DNA of 64,000 nt from Cryptomeria japonica (Eukaryota; Streptophyta; Pinopsida; Cupressales; Cupressaceae), in assembly GCF_030272615.1 (NCBI RefSeq), contig NC_081411.1, positions 44,715,517 to 44,779,516 on the forward strand, given 5' to 3'. The notes beneath the pieces were generated by a model. The model had not been told where the DNA came from. It made no database searches and saw nothing but the letters and a program-made list of their open reading frames with translations. Shown piece after piece: positions 61,601 to 64,000 of the stretch. The position numbers and the translations under genes are program-made. Position 1 is the first letter of the stretch. Every line of letters starts with the position of its first letter.

Positions 61601-63652
61601 TCAGGAAAATTTTTGGTGTTATGTTTTTCAATCTTGCCTCTTTGTGTTTCACTAGCTGCTGCTCTGATACTTCAATTCTTGCTCTCAGCTGTTATTGCAA
61701 TAATTATTTAGTTTTTATCTATTCAGCCATCTTGTTTTTCTTTAAGTGCACAACGAAAATTATTCATTTTAATGATCACTTGTACATGCTTTGGCAATAG
61801 TATGTTTCTTAAGATCTAATTCATTTATTTCTGTAACCTGTAATGTCTCTGCCCATTTGTCCTATGTGCAAAATTGAGTGGTAAAATTTGGCACACTCTG
61901 ATTCACCCCCCCCCCTCTCAGAGTGTTTTCACTTCCAACACAGTAGTGGGAGCTGGGTCCGGCCTTGCTGTTCCACCCGAACTGTAGTGAAAGGTATCTT
62001 ACGTGCTCTTCAACATCATTAGATTTAACTTTCAAAATTATGAGTTTTAAGTAAGTGGATTCTTTAGTCAACATCTTGAACTTTATTATTAATAAAAATA
62101 TTTTAGGTGTTTGTTAATTGTTAATTTCTTCCCATTTAATATATATATGTCAGACTACAATTCACCATATTTTCGGTCTTCAAATTTTTTAATATTTCTA
62201 GAGGACAGACAGTATTCAAGAATTGTAAAAGCGAGAAAAAGGAAAAGAAAGAAAGATTATTATAGTCTAGGATAAGGGCAGCTTGTATATGGGTTTATTT
62301 TTATTCTTTGTTTAAGTTAGCAAACTGTGTAAAAATGAGATATGCATGTCTTATCTTTTGTGAGATTTGAACTTGTGAACTCCCTTTCAAAAGACAAAAA
62401 GACTGTTGAATTCTTTTTTTCTAAAAGACTGAGGCCAAAATATATTAAAATAAGACATAGATTAGAATCAATAGATTCAGAAGTATCAAAAAAAAATGAA
62501 ATCTGAAAATTGGAGAGAAACCATACCCCAAAAGACCAGAAACTACCCATTATCAGGGGTCTGAAATGATTGTCAAGAGTATTAACAGACAAAGGTTTTC
62601 CAAGCATAATATCGTAACTTCTATCTTGTTTAACAAGCTATGATTGATATTTATAAAAATAATAAATGAGATAAAAAAAATATTTCAATCATTTAAATAA
62701 ATTAATGTTGAATAATTGACACTGGTAGGAGCACACAAATACTGAGGTCTGTTGATTTTTTAATAGATAAGTTAAAACTCAAAGTTACAGCCTTTCATTT
62801 CCTGCGGGAATGGTCTACCACTAAGTTTCAATCCATCTTTGATCATGGCGTGCCTTATTTACAATATCCTTTAAGCTATTCTAGAGATCCTTAGGATTCT
62901 TAAACTAGCCTAAAATACTTTAAGCTACTCTAGATTTGTTTAGGATTCTTAAACTAGCCTGACTTCGATACGATATTGAATTTTATTTTGGACAAACTAA
63001 GACTCAAACCTAAGTTCTTTCAATTTGCTGTTTGAGTATACAAAAATCACCGAACTACTGATCCTGAGTGTGATTTGTTTCTAACAAAATTAACCTTTGA
63101 AAAAACATGATGCAGGAGGATGAGGGCAAGAGGCTGTTGAAAGGACACAAAAGAAAGATCGTGGACAGAGTTAACTAATCATCACAATTGTCTCTGATCT
63201 ATTTAAGATGAATGATTTTTAATAAACTGGCCAAGAAAAAGCAAGGTACCTGCGTGCTCGATAATTTGCCTGGCGATGGTGCAATTGTCTGCACTCATCT
63301 CAAAAGACAGAAGCTTACTGCCCTCCTTGTGCAGCTGCGAAGCAATCCTCACAGCAGAATACCCGCAGAATGTCCCAAGCTCGAGAACGACCCTTGGATT
63401 ATATTTCTGAAGGGCCTTATCTAAAATGGGTCCTTTATCGTCCCCAATGTTCATGAGCCAGCTAGAGGTCTTTGCAAAGGAGTCTATTACATTTAAGACG
63501 GAGAGAGGATTGCCCTTTTCAGAAGTTTTGAGGACATGGTCGAGTAAAGCTTTCTCTCGGCCGTCCCCTGCTTGACCCGTCGCAATAATCTCCTTTATGT
63601 TCATAAATCCTTTCAGAAAGGAAAAGACTGTGGACAGAGCTGCGAGAGCCAT
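52665..63652 (-). CDS. COMT: Animal-type catechol O-methyltransferase-like, copy 4 (intact exons, Copia in intron)
   Basis: Exon 1 is 63652 down to 63250 and exon 2 is 53014 down to 52665, joined by a 10.2-kb GT-AG phase-1 intron (donor CACGCAG/GTACC, acceptor TTTGGCAG/GG). The product is 250 residues, one shorter than copy 2 because the final Gln codon is a stop. The SAM-binding core [16 protein letters not shown] and all catalytic motifs ([16 protein letters not shown]) are present, with Ile for Leu before DHWK. The family role is Mg-dependent methylation of a catechol hydroxyl; the plant substrate is unknown. The chosen ATG at 63652 (MALAALST) matches copy 2; an in-frame extension to 63736 would need a GTG start and crosses the TATA box. 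Most of the intron is a Copia element on the opposite strand. Without it the intron would be about 1.5 kb. Whether splicing still works is untested, but both coding exons are undamaged. Confidence 0.88.
53247..54815 (+). repeat. 5' LTR of the Copia element
   Basis: Starts TGTTGACCCC and ends CACTTCCAACA. The primer-binding site begins two bases later. A TTG-started open frame of 133 codons (53476-53877) is kept in both LTRs. Confidence 0.93.
54890..56250 (+). mobile_element. Copia gag region
   Basis: In order: an N-terminal capsid-like domain of the UBN2 type ([16 protein letters not shown] near the start), a CCHC zinc knuckle ([14 protein letters not shown], about residue 255) that binds RNA, Lys-rich linkers, and a long coiled coil to the end. 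The order matches SIRE-type gag. Fossil coding region, not a host gene. Confidence 0.85.
56580..59669 (+). mobile_element. Copia pol region (protease, integrase, reverse transcriptase, RNase H)
   Basis: Motifs in Copia order: protease [10 protein letters not shown] near the start; the integrase zinc-binding and core regions ([29 protein letters not shown]); reverse transcriptase ([19 protein letters not shown], then [11 protein letters not shown], then YVDDIIFG); and RNase H ([16 protein letters not shown] and [10 protein letters not shown]). Integrase before reverse transcriptase is diagnostic of Copia rather than Gypsy. A small number of breaks is present. Confidence 0.9.
59798..59950 (+). 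repeat. Short tandem repeats in the Copia 3' untranslated interior
   Basis: ATTGTTTGCTCAGCTCAGAT occurs at 59798 and again 27 bases later, with a shortened copy at about 59900. GCTATACAGGTTTTGAT and GCTACCAGGTTTTGATA alternate with them. The repeats lie between pol and the 3' LTR. Confidence 0.8.
60369..61940 (+). repeat. 3' LTR of the Copia element
   Basis: Direct partner of 53247-54815. It is preceded by the polypurine tract and followed by the second CAGTA. Confidence 0.93.
61946..63249 (-). other. Native part of the COMT copy-4 intron
   Basis: Aligns with the copy-3 intron from GTAGTGGGAGCTGG (45366 onward) to AAGTTAAAA near 62777, which confirms that it is ancestral intron. The rest, to the splice donor at 63249, is missing from copy 3. 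Bases 62950-63060, read on the minus strand, contain a B-box-like TTAGGTTTGAGTCTTAG and may hold an old SINE (weak). Confidence 0.6.
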
Positions 63653-64000
63653 GTTGAACTGTGATGAAAATATTAGTGTTGTGGGATTTATATTTAGTTT
63701 AATAAATAAAACTGTAAATCGCTGGGCTCTACTCACCTAATCTTGGCTGTCGTTTTAGTTGATTCAGGTCGTGGATTTTAATTTGGATTTGTGTGACAAA
63801 AAGTCTATTATGAAAAGATCACTCAACTAAACTATAGTATTCCTCTTGGTTAAAAGAAAGTAAAAGACAAACCGTACTGTCGATTCTAGAAACTCTAAAT
63901 AATTTTTTCCTAGGAAAACTTTGCTGCTGTGAAAATTCCGTCGCCCATGACTAAAGACCTGACGTAAATAATTCATCAAAATCGTTGTCTTTTGTTTGCA
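63653..64000 (-). promoter_or_regulatory. Promoter region of COMT copy 4
   Basis: A TATA box (TATAAAT on the minus strand, complement of 63686-63692) lies about 35 bases before the ATG, so the 5' leader must be very short or start inside this block. Farther up, TCCGTCGCCCATGACTAAAG (about 63937 to 63956) is identical in the copy-3 promoter and close to copy 2. The window ends within this region. Confidence 0.55.

Larger units (their letters stand above)
53247..61940 (+). mobile_element. Copia LTR retrotransposon, SIRE/Maximus-like, nearly whole
   Basis: An 8694-bp element flanked by the target duplication CAGTA (53242-53246 and 61941-61945). It has direct LTRs of 1569 and 1572 bp. The primer-binding site, TGGTATCAGAGC (54818-54829), is of initiator-Met type, and a polypurine tract (AAAGGGGGAGTT, 60357-60368) precedes the 3' LTR. 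Further polypurine tracts at about 59697 and 59760 fit SIRE-type elements. Gag occupies about 54890-56250; protease, integrase and reverse transcriptase/RNase H run from about 56580 to 59669. The long gag C-terminus with coiled coil and LGFDK-type end also points to SIRE (family knowledge). Coding looks nearly whole with about two or three breaks. The LTRs differ at about 27 positions by eye (1.7 percent). At a conifer-like 1e-9 per site per year this gives roughly 8 to 9 million years, and much less at angiosperm rates. It lies antisense in the COMT copy-4 intron. Confidence 0.93.

Noticed and set aside
63653-63736. N-terminal extension of copy 4 by 28 residues
   Set aside because: It would start at GTG, spans the TATA box and has no counterpart in copy 2. 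MALAALST is the shared start.

Overview
This is plant nuclear DNA: A+T-rich, gene-poor and built mostly of nested, ageing retroelements (SIRE-like Copia, Gypsy, LINE). Introns reach 10 kb. Low gene density, slow-decaying LTR copies and long introns swollen by retrotransposons suggest a large-genome seed plant, most likely a gymnosperm such as a conifer. That is an inference from architecture, not from a marker gene.

The only recognisable host genes form a small dispersed family encoding an animal-type catechol O-methyltransferase (the small Mg-dependent COMT fold, not the plant caffeic-acid COMT family). Each intact copy has two coding exons with the intron at the same place, phase 1, after ...IIEHA. 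There are four copies. Copy 1 (450-805, + strand) is only the second exon, because the first lies left of the window. Copy 2 (31009-36107, - strand) is intact, 251 residues. Copy 3 (44808-46280, - strand) is a pseudogene that lost the SAM-binding half of exon 1. Copy 4 (52665-63652, - strand) is intact, 250 residues, although its intron carries a whole 8.7-kb Copia element in antisense orientation. The intron of pseudogene copy 3 preserves the empty version of that insertion site. Promoter-proximal and 3' flanking DNA is shared between copies, so duplication included the flanks.

Layout: 1-805, end of COMT copy 1. 806-15650, decayed repeats with a Gypsy-like element carrying gag and protease but no recognised reverse transcriptase (3142-9679, TSD AAAAT). 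15712-15860, a hairpin-forming minisatellite. 16640-17030, an old LTR end. 18000-28400, a decayed minus-strand LINE split by an 8.0-kb LTR element (19110-27133, TSD GTTGT) that has gag-like and unknown coding regions but no recognised polymerase. 28400-31008, A+T-rich repeats. 31009-36530, COMT copy 2, whose intron holds a copy-specific 3.3-kb block with pentatricopeptide-repeat and NUP93 gene fragments. 36531-44240, anonymous DNA with diverged direct repeats and a tRNA-SINE-like unit. 44403-46880, COMT copy 3. 47160-50370, a LINE-like fragment, a solo Copia LTR and a 1.25-kb retroposed segment with an 18-bp target duplication. 50370-52660, A+T-rich repeats including a 98-bp TA run. 52665-64000, COMT copy 4 and its promoter.

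No tRNA or rRNA gene, CRISPR array or bacterial-type operon signal was seen. Divergence figures are counts by eye and should be recomputed.
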